From assembly GCA_028284195.1 (NCBI GenBank), contig JANQSE010000012.1:78999-142998 (forward strand): DNA of 64,000 nucleotides. Reading direction: 5' to 3'. The position numbers and the translations under genes were made by a program. This stretch comes from Balneola sp. Its GTDB lineage: Bacteria > Bacteroidota > Rhodothermia > Balneolales > Balneolaceae. Shown here in pieces: positions 1 through 10,000 of this stretch. The notes under the pieces are model-generated. The model was not told the DNA's origin. It saw only the letters and a list, made by a program, of their open reading frames with translations, and made no database searches. How positions within the stretch are numbered: the first letter of the stretch is position 1; every line of letters begins with the position of its first letter.

Positions 1-2
1 GA

Positions 3-1130
3 TTTTCGAAGGATTTGGAAACAGATCTAAAAGAGCTTGAGCAGCAGATCTATGACAAGGCCGGAGAAGAATTTAACATCAACTCCACACAGCAATTGGG
101 AGAAATTCTTTTCGAAAAACTGGGTTTGCCATCAGGTAAAAAGACCAAAACCGGACGTTACTCTACCAATGAATCTGTGTTGACCAAGCTCGCTGTGAAA
201 TATGAAATACCAAGCTTGATACTGGAATACCGCCAGCTTGCTAAGCTAAAATCTACCTATGTAGATGCTTTGCCTTCACTGATTAATGAAGATACAGGAA
301 GAGTGCATACAGATTTTAACCAAAGTGTAGCAGCAACAGGACGGTTATCTTCTTCCAATCCAAACCTACAGAATATTCCAATTCGAACTAAACGAGGCCG
401 GGAGATACGCAAAGCATTTATCGCTGACGAAGGATTTAAAATTCTTTCTGCCGATTATTCACAAGTTGAACTTCGTGTGATTGCTCATATTGCTAAGGAT
501 GAAGCTATGATTAAAGCATTCCGGAACGGAGAGGATATTCATGCCCGAACAGCGAAAGAAATTTTTCATCTCGATTCACTGGGAGAGGTAACACAGGATC
601 ATCGCCGAAAAGCAAAAGAAGTGAATTTTGGAATTCCTTATGGATTGAGTGCATACGGTTTGGCCCAAAATCTTGGCATTGAAAATTCTGAAGGCAAGGA
701 AATGATTGACGAATACTTCAACCAGTTTCCGAATATTCTGAACTATATAAACGACACCAAACAGTATGCTAAAGAATATGGGCATGTGAAGACACTGATT
801 GGCCGGCGCAGGTATGTACCCGATATAAATTCCGGAAACTGGAATGTGCGCGGCTTTGCCGAACGTGTGGCCATAAACATGCCCATACAGGGAACTGCAG
901 CCGATATTATAAAACTGGCAATGATCAATATTCATAACTGGTTAAAAGAGAATGGCAAGAAAAGCCGGATGCTACTGCAGGTACATGATGAACTGGTATT
1001 CGAAATTCACGAAAGTGAATTGGATGAGGTACCATCAAAGATAGAAGAGGTGATGGAGCAGTCGTTTGAAATGGATGTGCCACTAAGCGTGGAAGCCGGA
1101 ATAGGAGAGAATTGGTTAGAAGCGCATTGA
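3..1130 (+). CDS. polA: DNA polymerase I, C-terminal part (cut by window edge)
   Basis: Family A DNA polymerase, used in DNA repair and Okazaki-fragment processing. Only the polymerase palm, fingers and end are in the window; the frame is open to the left edge, so the TTG at 15 is not the real start. Motif A (DYSQVELRVIAH), motif B (RRKAKEVNFGIPYG, with the O-helix Arg, Lys, Phe and Tyr) and motif C (QVHDELVFE) are all present, so the polymerase site looks intact. The 5' nuclease and 3'-5' exonuclease parts would lie outside the window and cannot be judged. The gene ends at TGA 1128-1130, followed by about 280 bases without a convincing gene. Confidence 0.96.
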   Translation, partial: FSKDLETDLKELEQQIYDKAGEEFNINSTQQLGEILFEKLGLPSGKKTKTGRYSTNESVLTKLAVKYEIPSLILEYRQLAKLKSTYVDALPSLINEDTGRVHTDFNQSVAATGRLSSSNPNLQNIPIRTKRGREIRKAFIADEGFKILSADYSQVELRVIAHIAKDEAMIKAFRNGEDIHARTAKEIFHLDSLGEVTQDHRRKAKEVNFGIPYGLSAYGLAQNLGIENSEGKEMIDEYFNQFPNILNYINDTKQYAKEYGHVKTLIGRRRYVPDINSGNWNVRGFAERVAINMPIQGTAADIIKLAMINIHNWLKENGKKSRMLLQVHDELVFEIHESELDEVPSKIEEVMEQSFEMDVPLSVEAGIGENWLEAH

Positions 1131-1414
1131 TTTGCGTTTTTCTCAGTTGATAACTTTAAATAGGCAAAATAAAGACTATACGTACAACACCGGGTAACTT
1201 GGGAAAATTGGGTGTACCGTAAAAAAGGCAGAGTAGGGGAAATTTCTCAAAGCATGGCACATAGCTTGCTAAATCGGATACCAAATGAAACACCATTTTG
1301 CAGTTTATATCTCGTTAGTGATGCTACATATTCCAGACGAGGAATTCTGGACGTAACTTTAAGCGTTATCAACGTATATTGGCTCATTAAAAATAATCAG
1401 AAATAAGGTTTACA

Positions 1415-2038
1415 TTGAATCAGTTTTCACCCAACACTCAGTTTTCTGTTTTTCCACCGGCTATTAAATACCTCCTCATCTGGAATGGTATTTTCTTTTT
1501 GGCCACAGTTAATGTTTTTTCAGGAGGCTGGACTCCCTTAGGAAGTACACTTGCGCCACTAATTGTTTTGCAGCCATTTGGCGATGGCTTTTTACCCTGG
1601 CAGTTGGTTACTTACATGTTTTTGCATGCAAGTTTCTCACATATTTTTTTCAACTTGTTTGCTTTATGGATATTTGGCCAGGCATTGGAAAATTTATGGG
1701 GAACCAGAAGGTTCTTGTTATACTATTTTCTCACGGGAATTGGTGCAGGCATAATACAATTATTTGTTAGCAGTGGTTATACCATTGGTGCTTCGGGTGC
1801 GGTATTTGGAATTCTTCTTGGGTTTGGGATGATGTTTCCCGATCGGTACATTATGTTATTATTCCCGCCCATCCCGATAAAAGCAAAGTATTTTGTTGGT
1901 TTTTATGGAGCGTTTGAACTATTTAATGGTATTACAACAACAAATAGCGGCATCGCTCATTTTGCTCATTTGGGTGGGCTTTTGGTAGGTTTTATTCTAA
2001 TCAAGGTGTGGAAAATCAAAAAACCAAGTGTGTATTAA
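1415..2038 (+). CDS. Rhomboid-family intramembrane serine protease (short form)
   Basis: A 207-residue polytopic membrane protein of the rhomboid (S54) family, which cleaves transmembrane segments inside the membrane. The family signature is complete: H71-x4-H76-x3-N80 in the second helix (oxyanion side), catalytic Ser127 in GASG, and catalytic His185 in HLGG. It starts at TTG 1415 with only a weak AAGG upstream, and I see no better in-frame ATG. It lies 19 bases before a second rhomboid gene and ispG, all on one strand, so co-transcription is likely. The substrate cannot be inferred from the sequence. Confidence 0.9.
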   Translation: MNQFSPNTQFSVFPPAIKYLLIWNGIFFLATVNVFSGGWTPLGSTLAPLIVLQPFGDGFLPWQLVTYMFLHASFSHIFFNLFALWIFGQALENLWGTRRFLLYYFLTGIGAGIIQLFVSSGYTIGASGAVFGILLGFGMMFPDRYIMLLFPPIPIKAKYFVGFYGAFELFNGITTTNSGIAHFAHLGGLLVGFILIKVWKIKKPSVY

Positions 2039-2057
2039 ATAGTTCGGTAAGGGAGAA

Positions 2058-2909
2058 ATGAACAATCAAGCATACGACTCATTTTGGAATACTTCGAAGC
2101 GTGGCTTCCAGCGCATGCCGGTTGCAATACGTACAATTATTGCAATAAATGCGGTTTTTTTTATAGTACAAACTTTAGGAGGCTCAGTTGTTAATAGTTG
2201 GTTGATACCTAGTCTTGGGTTTGATCCTTCTTTTCCTACATTCATTACTCAACCATGGAGGCTTGTTACTTATTCCTTTTTGCATAGTGGCTTTCTTCAC
2301 TTTTTATTTAACATGCTCTGGCTTTGGTGGATGGGAAGATCTGTTGAAGAAGCCACTGGCCCAAGATCATTTACTGTGGTCTATTTTGGAGCGGCAATAC
2401 TCGGGGCACTTCTGGATGCAGGAATTGCACAATTAGTTGGAGGAGCATTGGTGATCGGAGCTTCCGGAGCTGTTACAGGTGTCTTAGTTGCATTTGCAAT
2501 GTTATTTCCCCGAACTCCAATTATGTTATTTTTACTACCACCAATCGAAGCTCGTTTTTTTGTGGTGGGATGGATAGCAATTGACATTCTGTTTCTTGGA
2601 AGTGGTGACAATGTTGCCCGGCTGGTACATCTTGGAGGTGCTTTGGGTGGATATTTATTACTCAGAGCTCATTTAAATGGAACAGATCTTGACAAAGTCA
2701 TTCGTTATTTTGAGTATGTTTTTGGTAGAATGAAACCCACTTCAAAGCCAAAAAATAAGAATATGAGTATTGTTCGCGATGTGGAAATTGTAGAAGAAGT
2801 AGAGCAATCTGAACTTGATGAAATTCTTGAAAAGATATCTAAAAGCGGATATGATGCTTTAACTAAAGAAGAGAAACAGAAATTATTCGAACTAAGTAAA
2901 AAGGATTAG
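2058..2909 (+). CDS. Rhomboid-family protease with C-terminal cytosolic tail domain
   Basis: A second rhomboid protease, 283 residues. Catalytic residues are present: H76-x4-H81-x3-N85, Ser136 in GASG and His191 in HLGG. After the membrane core (to about residue 205) it has a charged tail. The tail ends in a small helical motif (LDEILEKISKSGYDALTKEE) that recurs at the C-terminus of Bacteroidota rhomboids; I believe this is the DUF6576-type tail, but that name is from memory. GGGAGAA at 2050-2056 lies close to the ATG. The neighbour upstream is a shorter rhomboid without the tail, so this looks like an old duplication with different regulation or partners. ispG follows after 10 bases. Confidence 0.9.
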   Translation: MNNQAYDSFWNTSKRGFQRMPVAIRTIIAINAVFFIVQTLGGSVVNSWLIPSLGFDPSFPTFITQPWRLVTYSFLHSGFLHFLFNMLWLWWMGRSVEEATGPRSFTVVYFGAAILGALLDAGIAQLVGGALVIGASGAVTGVLVAFAMLFPRTPIMLFLLPPIEARFFVVGWIAIDILFLGSGDNVARLVHLGGALGGYLLLRAHLNGTDLDKVIRYFEYVFGRMKPTSKPKNKNMSIVRDVEIVEEVEQSELDEILEKISKSGYDALTKEEKQKLFELSKKD

Positions 2910-2919
2910 GGCAAAATAA

Positions 2920-4134
2920 ATGGCTTCTATAAAAAGAAGAAAGTCAATTCAGGTAATGGTTGGCGATGTTCCTGTTGGTGGTGGAGCTCCCGTTGTGGTT
3001 CAATCAATGACCAATACAGATACAGCTGATATCAATGAAACGGTAGATCAAATAGATCATTTGCACCAGGCAGGTTCAGAGATTGTAAGAATCACTGTGA
3101 ATAACGACTCGGCTGCCAAAGCGATTCCTTATATAAAAGAAAAACTTATGAACAAGGGAGTACCGGTTCCTATTGTCGGAGATTTTCATTATAACGGCCA
3201 TGTGTTGTTAACAAAATATCCGGACACAGCGGAGGCGTTGGCAAAATTCAGGATTAACCCCGGTAATACTGGTACAAAAACACGGGATGAGAATTTTACT
3301 ACTATTGTAGAGCAAGCCATAAAATATGATAAACCTGTACGAATCGGGGTAAACTGGGGGTCACTAGATCAACAGTTGCTTGCACAAAAAATGGATGCCA
3401 ATAATGAATTAGAAACCCCAAAGTCAGCAAAAGAGGTAATGCTTGCTACTATGGTAGAAAGTGCCAAAAGATCGTCCAAATTGGCAGAAGATGTAGGCCT
3501 GGGGTCGGATAAGATTATCATTAGCTGCAAGATGAGTGGTGTACAGGATGTAATTGAAGTGTATTCAAGAATCGCTGAAGAGGTTCCATATCCATTACAT
3601 GTAGGTTTAACAGAAGCAGGTATGGGTATGAAAGGGATGGTGGCAAGTGCGGCTGCGCTTTCTGTGATCTTGCAAAAAGGGATCGGAGATACAATCAGGG
3701 TTTCTCTTACACCTCAGCCAGGGGCAGATCGAGCGTTAGAGGTACAAGTTGCTCAACAAGTACTTCAATCTCTGGGAATCAGAAGCTTCATTCCTCAGGT
3801 TACATCCTGTCCCGGATGTGGAAGAACTAAGAGTACGTACTTTCAGGAATTGGCGGAAGAGATTCAGGATTATATCGTAGAATCTATGCCCATTTGGAGA
3901 GAAGTATACCCCGGGGTAGAGGAAATGGATGTGGCTGTAATGGGCTGCATAGTGAATGGCCCGGGAGAATCAAGAGCGGCAAATATAGGTATATCACTAC
4001 CTGGAACTTTTGAAGAGCCAAAAGCACCGGTCTATGTGGATGGAGAGCATTTCAAGACATTAAAGGGAGAGGGAATAGGTGCAGAGTTTAGAAAAATTCT
4101 TAATGATTATATAATTAAGAACTACAAGAACTGA
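2920..4134 (+). CDS. ispG: 4-hydroxy-3-methylbut-2-enyl diphosphate synthase (IspG/GcpE)
   Basis: Penultimate enzyme of the MEP isoprenoid pathway; it reductively opens MEcPP to HMBPP using a [4Fe-4S] cluster. The cluster ligands are visible: C297 and C300 in TSCPGCGR, C343 in [10 protein letters not shown], and Glu350. The N-terminal TIM barrel starts with the typical [17 protein letters not shown] block. At 404 residues it is the short form, without the large insert found in plants and many Bacteroidetes. It is last in the rhomboid-rhomboid-ispG run. Isoprenoids made here would feed the phytoene synthase-like enzyme at 33100. Confidence 0.96.
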   Translation: MASIKRRKSIQVMVGDVPVGGGAPVVVQSMTNTDTADINETVDQIDHLHQAGSEIVRITVNNDSAAKAIPYIKEKLMNKGVPVPIVGDFHYNGHVLLTKYPDTAEALAKFRINPGNTGTKTRDENFTTIVEQAIKYDKPVRIGVNWGSLDQQLLAQKMDANNELETPKSAKEVMLATMVESAKRSSKLAEDVGLGSDKIIISCKMSGVQDVIEVYSRIAEEVPYPLHVGLTEAGMGMKGMVASAAALSVILQKGIGDTIRVSLTPQPGADRALEVQVAQQVLQSLGIRSFIPQVTSCPGCGRTKSTYFQELAEEIQDYIVESMPIWREVYPGVEEMDVAVMGCIVNGPGESRAANIGISLPGTFEEPKAPVYVDGEHFKTLKGEGIGAEFRKILNDYIIKNYKN

Positions 4135-4293
4135 ATTCTTTACAGATTAATATTAAAATGCTTTTACTTGGCTGTTTTCCAAAAGGTTGTAGCCGATATT
4201 AGTAATTGCTGTTAAAAGAGCTTTTTAAAAAAAACTTCAACAGTTCTTTTATTATCAATCATGATAATTTTACAAAGAAACAATAAAATTACT

Positions 4294-4322
4294 TTGAAAA
4301 ATGTAAGCGCTTTCATTATAAT
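4294..4322 (+). promoter_or_regulatory. Sigma70-like promoter of the maltodextrin locus
   Basis: TTGAAA (4294-4299) and TATAAT (4317-4322) are separated by exactly 17 bases, a near-ideal -35/-10 pair. The start codon of the TonB receptor is 33 bases after the -10. It is the only strong promoter I see in the 220-base gap after ispG. The TTTG at 4293-4296 also fits the -33 element described for Bacteroidota, but no TAnnTTTG -7 box follows. Confidence 0.7.
4302..4315. promoter_or_regulatory. LacI/CcpA-type operator inside the promoter spacer
   Basis: TGTAAGCGCTTTCA matches the Gram-positive cre consensus TGWAANCGNTNWCA at every position. The wider 18-mer 4300-4317 (AATGTAAGCGCTTTCATT) is palindromic except for one T/T pair. 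The central CG is where the LacI-family hinge helix inserts. It fills the 17-base spacer, so a bound repressor would block RNA polymerase. The LacI-family gene at 14013 in the same locus is the obvious candidate ligand-responsive regulator. Confidence 0.75.
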
Positions 4323-4354
4323 TGAACTGTTAGTCAAATCTGTTATTCAAGTTC

Positions 4355-7057
4355 ATGAGTACGCGCCGCTTCTTTTTAGTTTTGTCTGTTGCACTTTTCA
4401 TTAGCACCTCAATTCACGCCCAATATGGCAAAATAAGAGGCATAATTACTGACGCAGATACTGGAGAGCCTATTATCGGTGCTACCGTTTTAATACAAGG
4501 TACTACCAAAGGCGCAGCTACAAATGTTGATGGTGAATACATAATTGTTGCAGTTAATCCAGGAGTATATAACCTGCGGGTATCTTACATTGGTTACAGC
4601 ACAACTGTAATAGAAGATGTAAAAGTCAGTATTGATCTTTCAACTCAGATTGATGTAAAACTGAAAACACAAACCCTTCAAGGAGAAGAAATTGTAGTAA
4701 TCGCTCAACGGGATCTTATCAAGAAAGACGTTACGGCTAGTTTGGCTACAGTGGATGCAAAACAAATAGAAGCAATACCTGTAGAAAATTTCAGTGAAGT
4801 AGTTGAATTACAAGCTGGGGTTGTAGATGGTCATTTTAGAGGAGGAAGAAGAGGTGAGGTTGGCTATTGGGTAGACGGTGTTCCGGTAACAGATGCTTTT
4901 GATGGTAGTTTATCAGCCGGGGTTGAAAACTCTTCTGTGCAAGAAGTTCAGGTTGTAACGGGTGCTTTTAATGCAGAATATGGCCAGGCGATGAGTGGAA
5001 TTGTTAATATCGTAACAAAAAATGGTAATAATGATTTTGAAGGTTCTGTGCACTCATTTGTTGGTGATTATGTTTCTTCAAGAGATAATTTATTCAGAAA
5101 TATTGACAATGTTTCTCCGGTTGCGGTTAGAAACTTGGAAGGGAGTTTAAGTGGTCCGGTTTTGAAGGATAAACTCTTTTTCTTTAGCTCTGTGCGATAT
5201 TTCCAAAATGAGGGTTGGTTATACGGAAGAGAGGTTTTTGATTTTAATGATGTAGGCATTAATAGCTTAGGTCAACTTGCATTACTGGATACTACAGGAA
5301 CTGGTAGTGGGGATATAGTTTCTATGAATTCTTTTGAAAAAATTAACGGGCAATTAAAACTGACGTGGAAAGGGATTAAGGGTGTTACTTTATCTGCCAA
5401 TGCTATTTATGGCGTGGAAGATTTTCAAGATTATAATCACTCTGCTCAATTTTTACCTCAGTTTTTAAGGGGTCAACGTACTAACAATAGAAGTTTTTAT
5501 GTAAAAGGCACACATCTTCTTTCCAATTCTACTTTTTATGATATAAGTATTTCTAATAGCTACAAAAAGTTTGAATCCCATTTGTTTGAAGATCCTTTTG
5601 ATGAAAGATATGTTATAAATGAGTATGCAAACTTCAGAGCTAGTAACGTTACATCAAATTTTTTAATTGGAGGGACAGACAACGGTAGAACAGAACGCGA
5701 AACTTCAACTTATATCGCTAAGTTTGATCTATCCAGCCAGGTTAATAATGAGAACCAGATAAAAATAGGGATAGAAGCTAGGCAGCACAACCTTAAGTTT
5801 CTGGATCAAGTTTCTATTGTAACGCAACCTGGCGGGCCTGTAGACGGTATTTTTACCAATGCCCAATATGATGTAAATCCATTTGAGATATCTGCCTATG
5901 TTCAAGACAAAGTGGAAATTGGGAGTATTATTATTAATGCAGGAATCAGGTTTGATTATTTTGATTCTAACTTTAAGGTATTTCGAGATCCGACAGATCC
6001 AAATGTTGTTTTTGAAGGCCAGAGACCCAGGGATAGTGGTGGAAACATTGTTGAAAACTTAGTTTTTAAAAAATCTACTCCTACATCCCAATTTAGTCCT
6101 CGATTAGGTATCGCATTCCCAATTTCTGAAAAAGGGGTAGTGCACTTTTCATATGGACACTTCTTCCAAACTCCGAATCTCCAACTCCTATATCAAAATC
6201 CATTCTTTAGATTGAGCAGTGGTGGTTCCGGTCTTATTGGACTGCTTGGTAATGCAAATCTAAAACCTCAAAAAACGATTAATGGAGAATTAGGATATAA
6301 GCAAGAACTGAGTAGTAGTTCAGCGATAGAGATCACAGCTTTTTTTAGAGATATAAGAAATCTTGCAGGTACCGCCACTGATCCTATTGCTGTTCAGGGA
6401 ACTTCAGCCAGATATGGTATTATTACTAATTCTGATTTTGGTTTTATCAAAGGGGTGGTTCTGGCTTTCGACCAAAGTTTTGGCCCAAACATTTTTGCAA
6501 CAGCTGATTATACTTTTCAGATTGCTAAAGGCAATTCATCTGATCCGGATCAGGCTTTTAACGCAGCGGCTGCTAAAACCGAACTTGAGCAAATCATTGT
6601 GCCCTTAAACTGGGATCAAACTCATACTCTTAACATTACTGGTTCTTATCGTTCAAAAAATGGATGGGGTGCTGGTTTTATTTTTAATGCAGGTTCTGGT
6701 TTTCCATATACCAGAGATTTTAGTAATCCAATTTTGGATAAAACTCCACCATCTAAAATTCCTCTTAATTCGGCACGAAGACCAACAGTTTATAACCTTG
6801 ATATTAATATTACAAAAGACATCACATTCTCAGATAATACCAATGTACAGGTGTATGCAAAGTTAGATAATGTGTTAGACACAGGTAACGAAAGGGGAGT
6901 TTTTAACGATACAGGACGAGCAACTTACTCCTTGTTCCGCAATGTAGATGCTAAGACATTTATTGGCGATGAGGTTTTTTTGAATCAGAACTATACGCGC
7001 CCGGATTTTTACAATGAACCAAGACGACTTGTATTAGGAATGAGGATAAGATTTTAA
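4355..7057 (+). CDS. TonB-dependent outer-membrane receptor with carboxypeptidase-regulatory-like domain
   Basis: A 900-residue outer-membrane importer. It has a signal peptide to about residue 22 (cleavage near IHA-QYG). A carboxypeptidase-regulatory-like beta-sandwich follows (about 24-105, with the GIITDADTGEPIIGATV pattern), then the plug (about 110-225), then the 22-strand barrel, ending in the typical terminal strand (LVLGMRIRF). This domain order is SusC-like, but no SusD partner lies beside it. It is the first gene after the operator-controlled promoter and is followed by a large T9SS protein, a PorV-like barrel, a starch-binding protein and amylases. Import of maltooligosaccharides is therefore the likely role (inference from context). 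Confidence 0.9.
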   Translation: MSTRRFFLVLSVALFISTSIHAQYGKIRGIITDADTGEPIIGATVLIQGTTKGAATNVDGEYIIVAVNPGVYNLRVSYIGYSTTVIEDVKVSIDLSTQIDVKLKTQTLQGEEIVVIAQRDLIKKDVTASLATVDAKQIEAIPVENFSEVVELQAGVVDGHFRGGRRGEVGYWVDGVPVTDAFDGSLSAGVENSSVQEVQVVTGAFNAEYGQAMSGIVNIVTKNGNNDFEGSVHSFVGDYVSSRDNLFRNIDNVSPVAVRNLEGSLSGPVLKDKLFFFSSVRYFQNEGWLYGREVFDFNDVGINSLGQLALLDTTGTGSGDIVSMNSFEKINGQLKLTWKGIKGVTLSANAIYGVEDFQDYNHSAQFLPQFLRGQRTNNRSFYVKGTHLLSNSTFYDISISNSYKKFESHLFEDPFDERYVINEYANFRASNVTSNFLIGGTDNGRTERETSTYIAKFDLSSQVNNENQIKIGIEARQHNLKFLDQVSIVTQPGGPVDGIFTNAQYDVNPFEISAYVQDKVEIGSIIINAGIRFDYFDSNFKVFRDPTDPNVVFEGQRPRDSGGNIVENLVFKKSTPTSQFSPRLGIAFPISEKGVVHFSYGHFFQTPNLQLLYQNPFFRLSSGGSGLIGLLGNANLKPQKTINGELGYKQELSSSSAIEITAFFRDIRNLAGTATDPIAVQGTSARYGIITNSDFGFIKGVVLAFDQSFGPNIFATADYTFQIAKGNSSDPDQAFNAAAAKTELEQIIVPLNWDQTHTLNITGSYRSKNGWGAGFIFNAGSGFPYTRDFSNPILDKTPPSKIPLNSARRPTVYNLDINITKDITFSDNTNVQVYAKLDNVLDTGNERGVFNDTGRATYSLFRNVDAKTFIGDEVFLNQNYTRPDFYNEPRRLVLGMRIRF

Positions 7058-7084
7058 ATCTACGAAGGTACTATATACTAAAAA

Positions 7085-10000
7085 ATGAAATTTTTTAACC
7101 GTACAGTTTTTCTCTTTTTAATTACTCTGATAGGTAGCGAAATAGTTATTGCTCAACAGTTCATAATACCAGAGTTCTTAAGAAATCCGCAGTACAGATC
7201 AAGTCGTAACTTTGAAAAAAGTGCTACATCAGATGGAAACAGAGTAAACATAACATTCAGAAATACCGGTTTACTTGGTGGAGTTGGGGAAGTAAGAGGG
7301 GAATGGCCGAGAGGTTCTGATGTGAATTATGTAGGAGATGTATCGCCAATAATTGCTTTAGAGATTCCAATTGATTTGGACAATGATGGTGTAGCAGATA
7401 CTTTAATTCAACATGCAGTTACCAATAGAGGGCCTCGTGCCGGACAAACAGGGCCAAGGCCGGGTCAAACTGTGTTTTGGGGTTTTGAACCAATGGGAGG
7501 GTTTGCTAATAATGATGGGGTTAACGATCGACCTGCTTTAAGTATAGATGAATCCACATGGCCGGAAAGATGGCCGGATCAACCTGATTGGGTAGATGGA
7601 ACAGGAAACGCAGAATGGAATGGGTTTTTTGGACGAGGCGTATTTAATGCTGATTTCGAAACTTACTTTTGGATAGATGACCATAACGACCAATTTATGT
7701 TTGACCGTTATGGCTTTCTACCGGATTCTACAGATGAGACTCGTTTTGGACAGGGATTGGCAATGAGTGTTCGAGGTTTGCAATGGAGCCAATTCCTTGC
7801 TCAAGATGCAATGTTCTACATCTATGAACTCACTAATACAAGTACAACTACATATCCTAGAGTTTCGGTTGGTTTAGCAGTGGGAACTGCTGCAGGAGAA
7901 AGTGGAATTAGTGGCAGTGGTGACACTCAAGATGACTTGGCTTTCTTTGATCAAGCTAACAGAATTGTATATTCATGGGATAGCGACGGAACTAATTCTG
8001 ATGGAAATGAAGTAGGTTATGTGGGGTACGCTTTTATGGAAAGTCCTGGAGACCCAAATGATGGAATTGATAATGATGGAGATGGGGACCCGGCCGTTCT
8101 TAACTTAGACGATGTGCCTTATGTAGAACCAGGAACCGAAGGCAATGGAAATATATTTCAATCCCAAGATTTTGAAGATCGTGTTCTTGCTGAAGGGGAC
8201 CCAATTATTTTGATAGATGAGCAAACTGGAGAACGATCTTTCGTGTTTCTGGGTAATGGCCCTCAGACGGTAATATCTCAGGGTAGAACATACAATATCG
8301 CTCCAGGAACGGTTCTTCGGGAAAAAGAAGTGACTATCCAAGGTCAGATTGATAATATCACTGTTACAGAAAAAAACCTTATCGATGAAGATCTTGATGG
8401 AATAATAGATGAGGATGTGTTTCTCCATTTTACAAGAAGATCACAAGCCCTTACCGGAGAAATAAATACTCTGCCTGCGTTGCGTTATAAGAATTACATT
8501 AGCTTTGCCCAGGATGTAGGTAACGGAACACCTACTACTCAGGATTCACTCAATCATGGTTTACTTAATCAAATGATTGATGAAAGTGGAGATGACGGAA
8601 TTGATAACGATCGTGATTGGGATGCTTTGAGGGATGATGTTGGAGCAGATGGGCGATCCGGAACAGGTGATATAGGAGAAGGCGATGGTAAACCAACTGA
8701 TGGAGAACCAAATTTTGATAGGTTAGATAAAGATGAAACCGACCAGGTTGGTTTATCAAGTTTCTTTTATTTCACTCCTCCTGGGGCCGTTGTACTAAAC
8801 AACGATAGTCAGATTTGGTCGTCAATGACGCCTGGTTTCTTTACCACAAACAATGAACTTCAACAGCAACAGGCAAACGGTGGTATAGATGGTGATTTTA
8901 TTTTCAGTTCGGGATACTTCCGTTTAGAGCCAGGCCAGACATTGCGCTTTTCTCTCGCTATGGTTTTTGGAGAGGATTTGGCAAACATCACAAATAATGT
9001 TAGAACCATTCAAGAAATATATGACCGGAATTATAACTTTGCCCGGCCTCCTGAAAAACCAACATTGAAAGCAGCAGTAAGTGATGAAAAAGTAACTTTA
9101 TATTGGAATAGTATTTCAGAAGAAAGTGTAGATCCTGTGCTTGGGAAAGATTTCGAGGGATATAAAATTTTTAAAAGCACCGATCCAAATTTTCTGGACC
9201 CTGATCGGTTAACAGATGCTTTTGGAAATCCTGCCTTAATTAAACCATTGGCTCAGTTTGATCTGAATAATGGGATAAAAGGGTTATGGCAGGCTGCTGA
9301 AGATACTTCTACCGGACAAAGTGACCCTGCATATATTTTTAATCCAGACTTAGCTGAAAGGGTTAGAGGAGTGCCTTTTTATTTAGGAGATGATACCGGA
9401 ATAGTACACTCTTTTGTTGATACCAATGTGGTAAATGGGCAAACCTATTATTATGCTTTGGCTTCATATGACAGGGGTAGCATTGATTTCTTTCCGGCGG
9501 AAAATAATTTTGCAGTTACTGTACGGGACGATGGTTCAGTAATAACAGATATTAATGTAGTGCAGGTAGAGCCTGCAACACCTGTATCAGGGTATAGTGC
9601 CGGAGCCGTGGCAACAGAAGTTTTACATCCGACAGGTGATGCCACAGGGGATGTTATTGTAGAAGTTTTGGATCCTATATTCTTGAGCGAAAATGCGAAT
9701 TACGAAATACAGTTTCTGGAAGATGGACTGGCATCCAGTACATATTCGGTGTTGCAAGATGGAAACTTGGTGTTGCAAGATGCTCTAATCTCTGAAGCAG
9801 AATCAAACATTTTTGATGGGATGCGGATTGCTTTTGGAAATGACGTGAACAGATATAATCCTGATGCATCCTCATGGAATAATAATCCGAATGAAAAGAT
9901 AGAAGTTTTAGTGCGAGAAGGAGTTTTAAGTAATAGTCCATTCTGGCAGTTTAATGGTATTCGTGCACCATATGATTATGAGGTTATTTTCTCTGACCAA

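Noticed and set aside
1212..1406. 64-codon open frame between polA and the first rhomboid gene
   Set aside because: No ribosome site, no family, unusual composition, and the frame lies in a gap that looks noncoding.
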